From Thinopyrum elongatum (lineage: Eukaryota > Streptophyta > Magnoliopsida > Poales > Poaceae), in contig CM022300.1 of the NCBI GenBank assembly GCA_011799875.1, forward strand, positions 107,087,201 through 107,151,200: DNA of 64,000 bases, read 5' to 3'. The notes beneath the pieces were generated by a model. The model had not been told where the DNA came from, made no database searches, and worked only from the letters and a program-made list of their open reading frames with translations. Positions 12,367 to 24,194 of the stretch are shown piece after piece (position 1 is the stretch's first letter; each line of letters opens with the position of its first letter). The translations under genes and the position numbers were made by a program.

Positions 12367-13281
12367 TGTCGGGGCAACAAACCCTGGGTCCGTTGCCCAG
12401 TCTGTGCACAGGCCCAAGGACAAGATTACAACACCAAGGTCAGATCAAAGCACGAGGGATCAATTCTTTGGCAGGGCCAAAGTGCAGATCAAGAAGACCA
12501 AGATGAGCTAGAGAAGCAAGATATCGCTAAGGAAAGAACCTCCCTTGCCAGACAGGCGAGCCTGGCAAGGTTGGGTTTGCCCCGGAAGCAAGTTTCCAGA
12601 TCGTCCCGGCAGGCCTGCCGGGGCTTACGGAGGCAAACCACTTCACCGCACCACCTCATCACGACGCACGTCGTCGATCAGTGCGGTGTCAAGCTCCAAA
12701 GTGACTAAGTGGCTGTTGTTTGCCACATGGCGGCCACTTCCTACAGAAAATACCCCCATGCGACACCCGTCCTGAGATGTTTCAAGCAAGCAGGCGCGAA
12801 GCTGGCAAAATAGCCTGGCAGGGCCTGCCGGGCAAGCTGAGATGTGACGTTGAGCGGCGCATTTAATGCGCTCTGTCAGCCTGCAGAGTTAGGTATGATA
12901 GCACTGTTTGCTATCTAATCAGTATGTAATGACTGATTTGCCACTGTGGTGACCCCTTGATCTATAAAAGGAGGCCCATGGCAACCGTAGAGGGGGTTGG
13001 CTGATCCGGACCCTTGCACACTCATACGCGCGTAGCTGCTCTCGCCCGAGGCGACCTTGTCGGGCAAGGGCGCTGCATTCCTCCACCATTTTTCCACCAT
13101 CAATCCACCAAAGCAGGAGTAGGGTTTTACGCCTCACGGCGGCCCGAACCTGGGTAAAAACTGCCCGTGTGATCTCTGTCGCACTGTGTGACGCTTCTCC
13201 GCTCTTTGTGCAACATGCCCATCCCCCCGCCGAACCAAAAGGGGCTCATGGCCCCATAGGTGGCCGTGGTTTCCCACGACA
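12367..13281 (+). mobile_element. Solo LTR, 915 bp, TSD CTCCC
   Basis: It starts TGTCGGGGCAAC and ends TTTCCCACGACA, so the ends are TGTCG/CGACA inverted. The exact 5-bp duplication CTCCC is at 12362-12366 and 13282-13286. No internal coding region is present. The U3/R layout is clear: CTATAAAAGGAGGCC near 12962, then a leader with CACTCATACGCGCGTAGC. Superfamily (Copia or Gypsy) cannot be decided from the LTR alone. Confidence 0.88.
12963..12969 (+). promoter_or_regulatory. TATA box in the 915-bp solo LTR
   Basis: TATAAAA about 315 bp before the LTR end, followed by a GC-balanced leader; this fixes the + orientation of the LTR. Confidence 0.5.
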
Positions 13282-13286
13282 CTCCC

Positions 13287-14530
13287 ATTGTTTCCCTGCA
13301 ACACATATAAGGAAGATCTTGATCAGGTTAACTAAGAGTTGCCATACTATCAGTAGAATATGTATTGAGTACAGCCAAATTCGATTTATTTCTCACATGC
13401 ATACCAATACAAAATTGTACCCACAACAAATGAAAATCAAATTGCAGAATTAAACCAAACAGTTAACTGGACAGCAGAACAAATGAACCAAAATAGTTAA
13501 CTGAGCACGACATTGCAGAATAGAACATATACTAGAAGATAAGATAGTTAACGAAACCAATAATGCTTGAGAACAGTACTATGAAATGTAGCAATTGTTG
13601 GACCAAACTGTTAACTGAACATTATATTTTAGAATATCAGATTGCATATTAACATTACAGAGCACAAATCACTAGAAGGCACTGGTGGTGGCCTCGAGAA
13701 AACAACACGAACTGCATTTTAAAGTACACAATCGCGTGGTGGTGTCGACGGTGGCCTCGGAGATGAGGTGCTCCTCTAAGATCTGGTGGTTGGCACGCAT
13801 GGCAGCCATCGCGACCTCATTCGTGTGTGCGGCCGCGATTTGCTTCTCCTCACGCGTGCGGCCGTGATTTGCTTCTCTGCTGGCAGGTGCTACTGAGGTC
13901 CACGCTATATTGTGTGCAAAATGGCTGTGGGCGGCGCTTAATTGGAGCACGGGGTAGTGATTTGGGCGGAAGGTGTCGGGCCGTCGGTCGGGGCATGTGG
14001 GATGGGGAAGGAGGAGGATGGTGCAGGTGGGGTGTGGATTACCTGACCAAATCGACGAGGCCGCGCAGCAAGAAGAAAAGTCGCCGGCGAGGAGGCGACG
14101 CAGCAAGAAGAAGGCTCACCGGCGAGGAGGCGGCGCTGCAAGAAGAAGGGTCGCCGGCAAGGAGGCGGCGCTGCCAGTAAGCAGCAGTGAAGGTTTGAAC
14201 TTGGAAAGCAAGGAGCAACAGTGGAAATGAGGCTTTTGGTGGGGGTGGGGGGACATAGATATTTCCACGGTGGCAGATTTTTTTTTGCTCGGTGTCGCGA
14301 GAAACTGGCGCGCAAGTGTGGTTCAAGCGCGAGCGGTGGACTGTAGACGGCGAAGCTTCCTGCGTAATCCAGACGAGATGGTGCGTCAAGATATTTTATA
14401 TCGCATCCCACACGATTCTTGCTAGTAAACTATTTGTGGTATACCTGATTTTTTCATTCTGTTTTGAAAGACAAAATGGTGTTACGGAGGGATAGGATGG
14501 TGTTTGAGTTGCTAGAACATTTATCTGCAG
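13287..14530 (-). other. Unassigned TE-like region with a degenerate minus-strand frame
   Basis: 13287-13670 is AT-rich with recurrent AGTTAACTG-type words and no coding signal. A minus-strand frame at 14106-13672 ends with a stretch containing ANHQILEEHLISEATVDT, which looks like real former coding sequence, but I recognise no domain. Upstream (14180-14060) the frame is a GC-rich repeat. 14240-14530 holds CATCCCACACG-type words like CACTA subterminal repeats. It may be the inner part of the CACTA element that ends at 18024. Confidence 0.35.
14065..14180 (+). repeat. GC-rich minisatellite, about 36 bp unit
   Basis: Three to four copies of a unit containing CGCCGGCGAGGAGGCG followed by CAGCAAGAAGAAG or a close variant. 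It creates arginine- or leucine-rich open frames on both strands that are not genes. Confidence 0.7.
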
Positions 14531-15888
14531 TGAACATAGAACTGTATGAGTGTCATGTTAAAATTTGGAATTATTCCGGGTTCGTTTGGCCTTTTTTATG
14601 CATTAATTGAGTTTCTGGGCATTTAATGTGCATAATTCAAATTTGAACTACAAGCACATGCTCCAGTGCACCAAAGTTTGTTGAAAAATCACATGTGTGT
14701 CTTTGGGTGAATTTATAGGCCCCTTGCAAGAAATGGGAATGAATTCAAACATCTGGGCGTCGTGGCTTGGCCGGAGACATTGAGAAACTTGGTTTTTAAA
14801 TTCCTGTAAATCCAAAACTTGCCTGAAAATCATGAAACTTGGCTTGGTGTCATGTCATGGCACCAACATGTTGTGGTAAGCTTTTTGGCCGAATTGGGAC
14901 AAGTTTCGGTATAAGCTTCTTGCAAACCGAGCTTCTCTCAAGAAGGATCGTGGTTCTGAGAGGGAAGCGTGTCACCTTTGTGTGCGAAACGACATACGCC
15001 ACTGCCCCCCTCTTGATTTTTTTACAGAGCCAACATAGAACTATATGAGTGTCGTGTTAAAAATTGGAATTATTCCGGCTTCATTTGGACTTTTTATGCA
15101 TTAATTGAGTTTCTGGGCATTTAATGTGCATAATTCAAATTTGAACTACAAGCACATGCTCCAGTGCACCAAAGTTTGTTCAAAAATCACATGTGTGTAT
15201 TTGGGTGAATTTATAGGTCCCTTGCAAGAAATGGGAATGAAATTCAAACATCTGGGCGTCGTGGCTCGGCCGGAAACATTGAGAAACTTGGTCTTTAAAT
15301 TCCTGTAATCCAAAACATGCATGAAAATCATGAAACTTGGCCTGGTGTCATGACATGGCACCACATGCTGTGGTAATTTTTTTGGCCGAATTGGGACAAG
15401 CTTTGGTATAAGCTTCTTGCAAACCGGAGCTTCTCTCAAGAAGGCTTGTGGTTCTGAGAGGGAACGTGTCACCTTCGTGTGCAAAACGACCTACACTGCC
15501 TTTTCCCGCCTTCATTTTTTTTACAGAGGCAACATAGACCAATAGGAGTTTCGTGCTAAATATTGGAATTATTCCGGTTTCATTTGGCCTTTTTATACAT
15601 TAATTGAGTTTCTGGGCATTTAATGCGCATAATTCAAATTTGCACTACAAGCACATGCTCCAGTGCGCCCAAGTTGGTTAAAAAGTCATTTATGTGTACT
15701 TGGGTGAATTTCTAGGTCCCATGCAAGAAATGGCAATGGAATTCAAACATCTGGGCGTTGTGGCTCGGCCAGAAACATCGAGAAAATTGATTTTTAAATT
15801 CCTGTAAATCCAAAACTCGTCTGAAAATCATGAAACTTGGCATGGTGTCATGACATGGCACCAACATGCTGTGGTAATTTTTTTGTCC
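14531..15888 (+). repeat. Tandem repeat, about 498-bp period, 2.7 copies
   Basis: Copies start near 14531, 15029 and 15527 with AACATAGA, continue through TTGGAATTATTCCGG, CATTTAATGTGCATAATTC and CTCCAGTGCACC, and end with GTCATGACATGGCACCA. The third copy stops at about 15888 at TTTTTTGTCCGA. Each copy has drifted by small changes. No coding function is seen. It may be internal to the CACTA element ending at 18024. Confidence 0.9.
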
Positions 15889-16504
15889 GATTTATGAAGG
15901 CACACACATTAACAACCAACAAAGTCATTTTGGAACAAGTGCTTTCACGTTACAATCAGAAACAGAAGTATTATTGAAATCGTGGGCGTTCTACTTACCA
16001 TTTACGTGCCGCCACATGTCTCCTTTTTTTTATTGGCTAGGAGGTGCCGTGCGGGGTAGCTCTTTGAGTACGGGAGGCGTGCGATCAGACCCCTGCGCGT
16101 GCTTATCGGGAGGAGAGCCCTTTGACCTCCATCCGCCGCCCACCTGTCTCCCAACGTCTCCATTAATGGCATCCGAGCCCCTGTTTTATGGCGTGGCTAT
16201 GTCTCACTGGACTGAGATTTAAGAAGAAACAAGAAAAACTGAAAAGAAAATTTTGCACAGATATTGATATAAGATCTGACGGACATATTATATAGCATCG
16301 ACTGCAACTTATAGCAAGACTGATATGAATATATAAGGACGATGACAGTGGATAATAATTGTGTTACATATTTAGGAACATAATTAAAAAAGCCACATGC
16401 TGCAACGCCCGTAATACACAAGGGCAAAAGAAGAAGGAAGACGCTGACAACGATCTGGCTCGCTGATCTCTACTTTCTTGATGCATTGCTGCAGGCTGCA
16501 GAGA
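15889..16504. other. No gene recognised
   Basis: Unique-looking sequence following the truncated third 498-bp repeat. It holds a moderately GC-rich block (16000-16200) and an AT-rich block (16210-16430), without an open frame of interest. It probably forms the 3' flank of the minus-strand gene that ends at 16505. Confidence 0.4.
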
Positions 16505-17104
16505 CTAGTTCTCGCGGCGATCGGCGATGAGCTCTTTCATGTCCTCAATATGCTGCTTGAGAGCATCCATGGATTCCTCCACCAGCCTTTGGCGCTCGAT
16601 GCGGAGCATGGCATTCTCGTCCATAAGTTTCTTGACGATGACGCCCGTCCTCTTCAACAAGGCAGTGGTCTTCTTGCGCTCGGTGCGAGGCTTCGCCTTG
16701 TCCTCCCCTAGTCCTCGGATGACGCTGGTAGCATATTCAAATGAGGCATTCATCTCGTCCTGTAGCTTCATCTAGCCAGAGATCCGATCCATCAGGTCAT
16801 CGAGCATAGCGCGCACGCACCTATGAGAGTCCTCGCCTTCCCGCAAGACATTTTCCCAGGCCGTCGCGGCGTGGCGGGACATCTCTGCTGCTTCCGCAGC
16901 GCGGCCGGACCAGTTTGCTACATCGACAGCGCGGCGGGACCTCTGTGCTGCTTCGGCGGTGCGGCGGGACCTCTGTGCTACTACAGTGGCGCGGCGGGAC
17001 ATGTCGGCTGCTTTCGCGGTGAGGCGAGACATCTCTCGTGCTTCTGCTTCCATGCTCGCCTCTCCCTGGTAGTAATCTCTCGACCAAGAACTCATGCGGG
17101 CCAT
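16505..17104 (-). pseudogene. Small coiled-coil protein with decapeptide repeats, one in-frame stop
   Basis: Read from 17104 to 16505 as one frame of about 199 residues, with a single TAG (16772-16774) directly followed by ATG. Residues 25-84 hold six tandem 10-residue units of the form (M/R)SRRAxxAAx. The C-terminal part contains charged heptad-like helix such as KKLMDENAMLRIERQRLVEE, likely a coiled coil. I know no domain for it. It lies 270-900 bp inside a CACTA end (18024), reading away from that end, so it could be the TNP1/TNPA-like DNA-binding or oligomerising protein of that element. An alternative is two short genes: the second part starts with its own ATG immediately after the stop. 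Confidence 0.5.
16860..17040 (-). repeat. 30-bp coding minisatellite, six units
   Basis: Six 30-bp units (for example GCGGCGGGACCTCTGTGCTG) encode the decapeptide repeat of the small minus-strand protein. All units keep the reading frame, so expansion and contraction occurred under a coding constraint or very recently. Confidence 0.8.
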
Positions 17105-17369
17105 GGCAGACGCAAGGGAACGACGATGAAAGACCTATTTGTTTTTGTGGATGAGGAGTTGAGGAGGAATGTGCAGTCATCTTGGAGTAGGTAGTATTTA
17201 TAACCGAGTACTAATACGCTCCTATGTGGGAAACCGTTTAGGTTTTGATCGGTGTGAACAGGTTTTGATCGGCGTGAACGGTAATTGTGAATGTGAAGGG
17301 AAGCAAGTTCAAAATTTATTGATGGTTCATACTTTGAAGTGCGGTACGATTCCCGGAAGGCGTAAAGTG

Positions 17370-18024
17370 GGCACGTGTTCTCGGCCGTGTACGTGGCGTT
17401 TGCACCATAGGGTGCACCGCAATAGGCAATGTCAGCACACGTCTTGTTCCATCAACCGTGTGCGCTCGTTATTACCATCGCGCACGCTTCTTTTAATTAG
17501 AATGTGTGCCCGTCTAGCGCACACACCTTTATCTGTCTAACTGTTTCTATTTGTTGTGGCTAATCGCAAACAGTTCATCCATTTGAAGTGTATGCCATCA
17601 ATCGCAGACACCTTGATCTGGCTGACCGTTTCTGTTGTGTTGCCTAATCGCATACAGTTCATCCGAGTGAAGTGTATGCCGTCAATCGCACACACACCTT
17701 GATCTACTCGACCATTTCTATTGTGTTTCTTAATCGCAAACAGTTCATCCGAGTGAACGGTATGTCGTACATCGCACACACCTTCATCAGGCTGCCCGTT
17801 TCTGTTGTTAAGCTCATCGCAAACAGTTCATTCGAGTGAACCGTATGCCACGCATCACACACGCAGCCATAATCTGAACCTTGTTTGATGTCTCTGCCAT
17901 CGCAAACATTTTGCATCATTTTTGACGGGTTTTTTACATCACCGTTTGCGATTAATACATCACACACAGTTTCGTCGAAGGGTCTCTGATTGTAGTGTCG
18001 CATTAGCAGCATCCTGCAGTAGTG
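17370..18024 (-). repeat. Terminus and subterminal array of a CACTA element
   Basis: Repeats such as ATCGCAAACAGTTCATCC, GTGAACCGTATG and ATCGCACACACC recur about every 65 bp from 17560 to 17880. The end at 18024 reads on the minus strand CACTACTGCAGGATGCTGC, a canonical CACTA start; a second internal CACTACAATCAGAG occurs 27 bp inside. The break joins exactly to ATTCTTAAGG of another CACTA element (compare 40508), so this element inserted into that one. Its other end was not located. Confidence 0.75.
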
Positions 18025-18100
18025 ATTCTTAAGGCCTTGTACTTAGTTTCCTTGATTTGATTCGTAGGCATAGCGCTCAAATTTCTCTTTACTAACTTAG

Positions 18101-19327
18101 GTGCCCCCGAGATGGTGTGCGGATAAGATGGATTGTTAGGAGGTGTTGGTGGATGAGTGGTGCTCAGACGAATGGCTAGCCGTCCACAACAATGCCAAGG
18201 ACCGGCGTGCCAAAATGGTTGGTGTGCCACACCATCAAGGCAGCGCCAACTTATATCAGTTCGGGCGGAACTGGGTATGTGGTTTGCTTCATGATTCATG
18301 CAATTCATTCTTCATGCTAGCTTGAGCCCTTTAATTACTAGTACTTTGTTCCTCTCTTTTAGGCGCGACACAATAACACGGAGGTGCCAGAGGTGTACGA
18401 CCTCTATGCCATGGCTCATACTGCAAAGTACAAGAAGGCCAAGGTATTTTCTGTGTCTGACCTCAATCATCCAGATAACTCCACCAGCATCTCCTCCCAC
18501 CACAAGCTCGTGAGGTACAGAGATGAGGGGAAGGCGAGGAAAGGGGAGGACTTTAACCCGAGCCAGGTTCCTATTGATCCAGAGCTGGTGATGATAGCTG
18601 GTGGCGGGAGGCCCCATGGCTCGATAGCCATTGGAGATGGACTTATACGTTGTCCTTGCACTCTCCCGGAGATCAAGGCGCGCCAAACAAGCTCCTGTCC
18701 TAAGATAAGGCCTCGTCCATGGCCAGTCGAGCTCGCCATCGAGGTTAGTTATACGGACTCAGATATCTTTCCTCCATTACATTGTGTGTGCGGCCATCGA
18801 TGATTACAATGCTAACGAGGAGTGGTGTTGCAGGCTGCTCTTCAGAAAGAGAGAGAGAGAGAGGCAACCCAGGCGCTTTTGCAGGAGAGGGACCGGCAGG
18901 CGGCAGAGAAGGAGTGGGAGTTGGAGGAGAGGACGGCTAGGTTGTTGGAGGAGGAGAGGGCACGGAATGACATGGCGAACCGGGCCATGTACGAGCTCCT
19001 CGTGGTAAGTTTCTTCTTCATATTAGCCAAATCATGCACACAATGTTCGTTTCATTACTAACTAATATGACTAACTCGTCAAAACCAAATGTGCAGTCTG
19101 TGTGCGAGAAGACTGGTCAGACCCCTCCGCCGATGCGAGTCATTGCTTCGGGGACCACGGTGAGTTTCTTTTGAATGGTCATTAGTTACTAGTCCTAACA
19201 TTTGAGTGTCATCATGCTAACGAGACATTGCAAATGATCTTTGGTGTAGCGTTACTCTAGACAAGCATTACATGAACCTTCTCCAGGTGTAACCGGCATG
19301 AGCAACCCCGGTGCTTCATCTCCATGA
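18101..19327 (+). pseudogene. TNP1-like (Transposase_24) gene, 3' exons only
   Basis: Exons by alignment to copy C and GT/AG borders: 18101-18274, 18363-18743, 18834-19004, 19096-19159, 19250-19327. The frame stays open through these exons. Recognisable pieces are HHKLVRYRDEGKARKGEDFN, GSIAIGDGLIRCPCTLP and a long Arg/Glu coiled coil ending at MYELLV. This is the part of the En/Spm TNP1-type protein thought to bind subterminal repeats and oligomerise. It keeps CAG at 18566 where copy C has TAG. The 5' exons are missing, so it is a fragment, not a gene. Confidence 0.75.
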
Positions 19328-19344
19328 TGACGGTAAGTTTTCTC

Positions 19345-20093
19345 TAGTGTTTTGCTTAACAAACGCATAATGACCTATGCTTAGCTTATTTAGTTCATTT
19401 ATGACATAATTAGCTTAGTTAGGTAAAAAATGGCATAATAACCTTGGTTAGCTCATAAATGTCATATACTTAGCTTATTTTCATCCAAAAAGACATAATA
19501 AGCTTACTTAGCTCCAAAATGACCTATTTTACCTAAGTTAGCTCTAAAATGACCTATACTTAGCTTTGTTTCCTCCAAAATGACATAATAAGCTTAGTTA
19601 ACTAAAAAATGGCATAATTACCTAGGTTAGCTCAATAATGACTTATACTTAGCTTATTTTAGTTCATTTATGACATAATTAGCTTACTTAGGTAAAAAAT
19701 GGCATAATAACCTTCATAAGCTCATAAATGTCATATACTTAGCTTTTTTTTCCTCCAAAATGACATAATAAGCTTACTTAGCTCCAAAATAACCTATTTT
19801 ACCTAAGTTAGCTCTAAAATGACCTATACTTAGCTTTGTTTCCTCGAAAACGACATAATAAGCTTAGTTAACTCAAAAATGGCATAATTACCTAGGTTAG
19901 CTAAATAATGACCTATACTTAGCTTATTTAGTTCATTTATGACATAATTAGCTTACTTTGGTAAAAAATGGCATAATTACCTAGGTTAGCTCATAAATGA
20001 CCTATACTTAGCTTACTTATGTCAAAAATGGCATAATTAGCTTACTTAGGCCAAAAATGGCATAATAACCTTGGTAACCTCATAAATGTCATA

Positions 20094-20095
<2 letters not shown>
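19345..20095 (+). repeat. AT-rich minisatellite (TTAGCT / AAAATGACATAAT words)
   Basis: About 25 drifting units of 27-33 bp such as CTTAGCTCCAAAATGACC and GGCATAATTACCTAGG. The same array, differently expanded, lies in copy C at 40800-41395 and 42740-43030. It is therefore a family-specific, non-coding expansion near the 3' end of the TNP1-like gene. Confidence 0.85.
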
Positions 20096-20141
<46 letters not shown>

Positions 20142-20165
20142 TTCTTCTTCTAGTCTTCTTCTAAC
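20096..20165 (+). repeat. (CTT)n microsatellite
   Basis: About 18 near-perfect CTT units, also found at the same relative place in copy C (42596-42715 and 43065-43135). Confidence 0.9.
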
Positions 20166-20459
20166 TTTCTTATTTCCCATTTTGCAGATTTGATTCACTT
20201 CACGGAAGATTGCATTGATGGAGTGCTTGTGTTTACTTTCTGTTTTGATTTTGTATCGATGAACAATGTGAAACTTGCTACCTATGGATGAAATTATGTA
20301 TGTATGTATGAAACTATGTATGTATGGATGAAACTTACGTGTTAGATATCATATATTTGCTGTGAAACTTGCACATATTGCTTGCCTTATGAAATATATA
20401 TATATCATACATTTGCTATGAAATGCTTGGATATAACAAAAAACAGAATAAAAAGGGGC

Positions 20460-20995
20460 AATACAGGCACTTTGCCGTCTGCCACCGATGGCATAGGGCC
20501 TTTTGTCGTCCGCCACCGACGGCAAAGGTGACACATGGCAGCAACATGTGCAACCTGGGAGCACCAGGTCTGACCATTTGGTCAATTTGCCATCAGCTGG
20601 TAGACGACAAAGGCTGGTGTGACTTTGCCGTCGGTGGCAGACGACAAAGTCTGCCAATAGCCACCTAAGGCCAGCTGACGCCATCTGGCACACGACAAAG
20701 GAGCTTGTCTCTTTGCCGGCGGCAGGCAGACGGCAAAGTCTGTTGTTAGCCACCTAACGGGGGACCTCACTGCTATGCCATCCACTAACTTTGCCGTCTG
20801 TTTTGACTGTATGGCTGATGGCAAAGGTCTTTGTCGTCCGCTTTATTTATACAGACAGCAAAGCAGCCCTTTACCGTGGTTTTCTGTGCTGGAAGTGGGG
20901 CCGTCTGCCAGCAGATGGCAAAGACATTTGCCGTCTGTGAACCTGTCCTTTGCCGTCTGCCATGGCAGACGACAAAGTACCTGATTCTTGTAGTG
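20460..20995 (+). repeat. Right subterminal palindromes and CACTA terminus
   Basis: Repeated TTTGCCGTC / GACGGCAAAG and degenerate TTTGTCGTC words in both orientations, each pair forming a short hairpin. The last 23 bp are complementary to CACTACAAGAATCAGGTAC. In En/Spm elements such arrays bind the TNPA-type protein; that role is inferred here. Confidence 0.8.
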
Positions 20996-21741
20996 AGGGC
21001 CCGAGTGCCATGATTTCGGATCTGAACCCTTTATGTTTTCATGAATATATTTGAGTTCTTGATCCTATCTTGCAAGTTGTATGCACCTATTATGTGTTAT
21101 GATCCACATACCTCAGGGTAACAATAATTGGGATTCTTTCCGGTGATTACCGTAGTTTGAGGAGTTCATGTATTCACTAAGTGCTAATGCTTTGTTCTAG
21201 TTCTATTAAAAGGAGGCCTTAATATCCCTTAGTTGTCTTATGGTCCCCGCTGCCACGGGAGGGTAGGACAAAATATGTCATGCAAGTTCTTATTATAAGC
21301 ACGTATGACTATATAGGGAATACATGCCTACATTACATTGATGAATTGGAGCTAGTTTTGTGTCGCTCTAGGTTATGACTGTTACATGATGAATGTTATC
21401 CAACACAATTATCCATCACCGATCCAATGCCTACGACTTTCACATATTGGTTTTTGCTAAGTTACTTTCATTGTTGTTGCTGCTGCTACAATCACTATAA
21501 AACTGCTTCTGTTACTGTTACCGTTACTGTTGATACTGTTGCTACTACTATAAAACTATCATACTACTGTGCTACTGTTCACTTTGCTGCAGATATTTAG
21601 TTCTCCAGGTGTGGTTGAATTGATTACTCAACTACTAATACTTACAAATATTCTTTGGCTCCCCTTGTGTCGAATCAATAAACTTGGGTTGAATACTCTA
21701 CCCTCGAAAACTATTGTGATCCCCTATACTTGTGGTTATCA
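20996..21741 (+). mobile_element. 3' part of an Athila-like LTR
   Basis: From GGGCCCGAGTGCCATGA to GGTTATCA it matches 54210-54943 of the LTR at 53538-54943, including ATTGGGATTCTTTCCGG, the poly-purine block GGAGGCCTTAATATCCC and CAATAAA near the end. The left part was displaced by the CACTA insertion ending at 20995. The right end meets a TNP2 gene, with candidate TSD ATGTT at 21742-21746. No internal domain follows, so this is the end of a solo LTR or a 3' LTR. Confidence 0.85.
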
Positions 21742-23348
21742 ATGTTCTTCTCAATGTGCATAACATCCAGGTTAAGAGGTAACAAGATATCCTTCCAGTA
21801 TGGCAAATCACGTAAGCTCGCCCTCATGTGCAATGTGGGATTATTATCCATGCGCTTTCTCTTTCTACTAGCATTATCAGGGTACTTCCCTGGTTTGAAA
21901 TTCTCCATAGCGAGCTGTAAGTACTGATCAACTTCATCTCTTGTGAACTTCCTTGGTCGACCCCTATGCTCTGTCTTGTTATTAAATGGTTTTTTCTGCT
22001 TTCTAAAATGATGTTTTCTAGGAAGGAATCGTCGATGGCCAATGTATCCAATTTTATTTTTCAGTTTCTGAAAGCAAGGATTCTCATCGCAATGCACACA
22101 TGCGTAATAACCCTTTGTGCTCCGGCCAGAGGTAGTGCCATATACAGGATAATCATGAATGGACCAAATAAGCATCACATGAAAATTGAAAGGTTTTCCC
22201 GTGCATACATTTGTTGTTTCCACACCATCCCACAGCTTCTGCATATCTGCTATCAGTGGCTACATAAATACATGATAATCCTTTCCTGGTGAGTATTTTC
22301 CAAGAATCAGCAATGCCATAATGAAATTGCATTGGTCCATGCACATCCAGGGTGCGAAGTTGTATGGAATGACAAAAACAGGCCACATACTGTATGCACT
22401 GCTCATGTGTCCAAAGGGATTGAATCCATCGGTTGCAAATCCTAACCTCAAGTTGCGGGCATCTCTCGCAAATCCTTCATTTTTTCCATCGAAGTACTTC
22501 CATGCATTGCCATCAGCGGGGTGCCTCATTACATTAGCCTCTTGAACCCTCTTTTCCTTGTGCCACCGGGTGTGCTCTGATATTTCCGTCGAAGAAAAAA
22601 ATCTTTGTAAATGTGGGATTATCGGTAAGTATCGAAGAATCTTGTGAGGAAACTTTTTCTTCCCATCGACATGTCTCCACCTTGATGTACCATAGTGGGG
22701 ACAATGAGTACTGTTGGCATAGTCTCCCCAATACAAAATGCAGTCATACTTGCATACATGAATTGTCTGGTATCCAAGACCAAGATTAGAAAGAGCTCTC
22801 TTAGCATCAGCGTAAGATTTTGGAAAGTCCACCTTAGGCAAAGCAGTATTCAATAGCTGACAAAGCATATTGAATGTCTCATTGGTCATACACATATATG
22901 TTTTGATATGAAGCACCCTGATAATGAACGCCATCTGTGTCATAGTGCCACGTTCCTCGTGAAGGGGTTTCATCGCTTCTTCATTGAGCTTCTTAAAAAT
23001 GTTCAACCCACCAGATGCATCTTCATTATTTCCAGCTGTTCTACCCATGTCATCCACTAGAGCTCCCACCATATTGAAAACAGATTGTTAGTACAACTCA
23101 AAATCACCAGAGTCGTCAGATTCATAACCATCATCATTGGCAGTACAATTGCGTGCACCGATGTACCTTAATTCCCCATGATAGATCCACATCGTATAGG
23201 ACCTGAGCATACCAGTGACATTTATGTGACATCTGGCAACATCAATAGTTTCGTAGATCTCATTGCAACAATTTCTGCATGGGCACAACATATCTTCGGC
23301 CCCGTTGTTGTGAGCAAGCGCGAATTCCACAAACTAATTCACGCCAGT
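21742..23348 (-). pseudogene. TNP2-type CACTA transposase, main exon of the split host element
   Basis: One frame from 23348 down to 21742, with only three stops (TAG in the first codons after the break, TAA at 23088, TAG at 22260) and no frameshift. In order: a transposase-associated domain with CPCRNCCNE; linker; Transposase_21 domain with CILYWGDYAN, HCPHYGTSRW, FATDGFNPFG and YSMWPVFVIPYN; then zinc-like YYACVHCDEN and LDVMHIEKN. The frame is cut after LDVMHIEKN by the Athila-like LTR. Its first 18 codons lie at 44396-44451, beyond Tat-1. TNP2 is the catalytic transposase of En/Spm elements. The gene is dead twice over, but little point decay preceded the insertions. Confidence 0.88.
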
Positions 23349-23842
23349 TGTCAGTGTAAAAACGGGCAGACCTCGAGGTAGGGGGTCCCGAGCTGTGTAT
23401 CTCAGACAAATGGTAACAGGAACAAGGAGATGATGTTTACCTAGGTTCGGTCCCTCTTGATGGAGGTAAAACCCTATGTCCTGCTCTTGTTTATACTAAT
23501 ATAGATGTATCAAGTTCAGAGTTGATCTACCTCGAGATCATCAGATGTGTTCTAACTCTAGGGCTAGGTGAATGAGATTGCGTTGATGTCCTCTCTATGG
23601 GCTAAACCCCTTGGCTTATGTACATGCCAGCTAGGGTATCTAGGATTACAAGGTCGGTATCTTAGCGTGGAGGCGGTGGGAGAAGTCTTGGAGTATACGA
23701 CAAGTCTTTGGTAGATGCGGTCTTGATCTTGTCCCTTCAGTGCGGCTTCCAGAGTCCATCTTGAGAAGAATGAGGGCCCATTGGCCCCACCCGAGGAGCA
23801 CGGGCCAGCTAGGTTAGGACCCCCTAGTCCAGGACACCGTCA
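23349..23842 (-). repeat. 3' LTR of Tat-1
   Basis: On the plus strand it starts TGTCAGTGTAAAAACG and ends AGGACACCGTCA. It gives the unoccupied version (GGGCTAGGTGAATG) of the site into which CACTA copy C inserted in the 5' LTR. Confidence 0.9.
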
Positions 23843-24194
23843 GTAGCCCCTGAACGGGCCTTTGACGCCGAGGATGACGCTCTTGGACTTCGGCTCCGGA
23901 GTCTTTGGCTCAACAGGCGAGTTCCTGTGTACGACCCCTTCAAGTAGTCTTTGGAATTTCAATGATTCCACTGGGTGGTCCCAGATCTGCCGCACGTGGC
24001 CTTAGTTTTCTGACTTTGGCAATTATTTTTTTACGGGGAAGCGAGCCGCCTTATGACGAGACGTCGAAGCGTCGGCTTCTCCCCTTTTATTTACGGGTCA
24101 GGCGTGCGAATTAACCATACACCTCCGACCCGTCCTCCCAAGTAATTCGCACAAGCGCTCCCTCTTCTCCCAAGTCCAACCTTGAGAGCTTCTC

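Larger units (their letters stand above)
18025..20995 (+). mobile_element. 3' half of a CACTA element, sister of copy C
   Basis: From ATTCTTAAGGCCTTG onward it is collinear with 40508-44121 of copy C: the last five TNP1-like exons, an AT-rich minisatellite, a TTC tract, and TTTGCCGTCTGCC-type subterminal palindromes. The right end reads on the minus strand CACTACAAGAATCAGG. The 5' half with TNP2 is not adjacent; it was separated by the insertion ending at 18024 and is either outside the window or lost. The element sits in an Athila-like LTR. Confidence 0.85.

Noticed and set aside
17560..17980. CRISPR-like regularly spaced repeats
   Set aside because: Repeats are degenerate, occur in both orientations and end at a CACTA terminus. 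A plant nuclear context with TNP genes makes CRISPR untenable.
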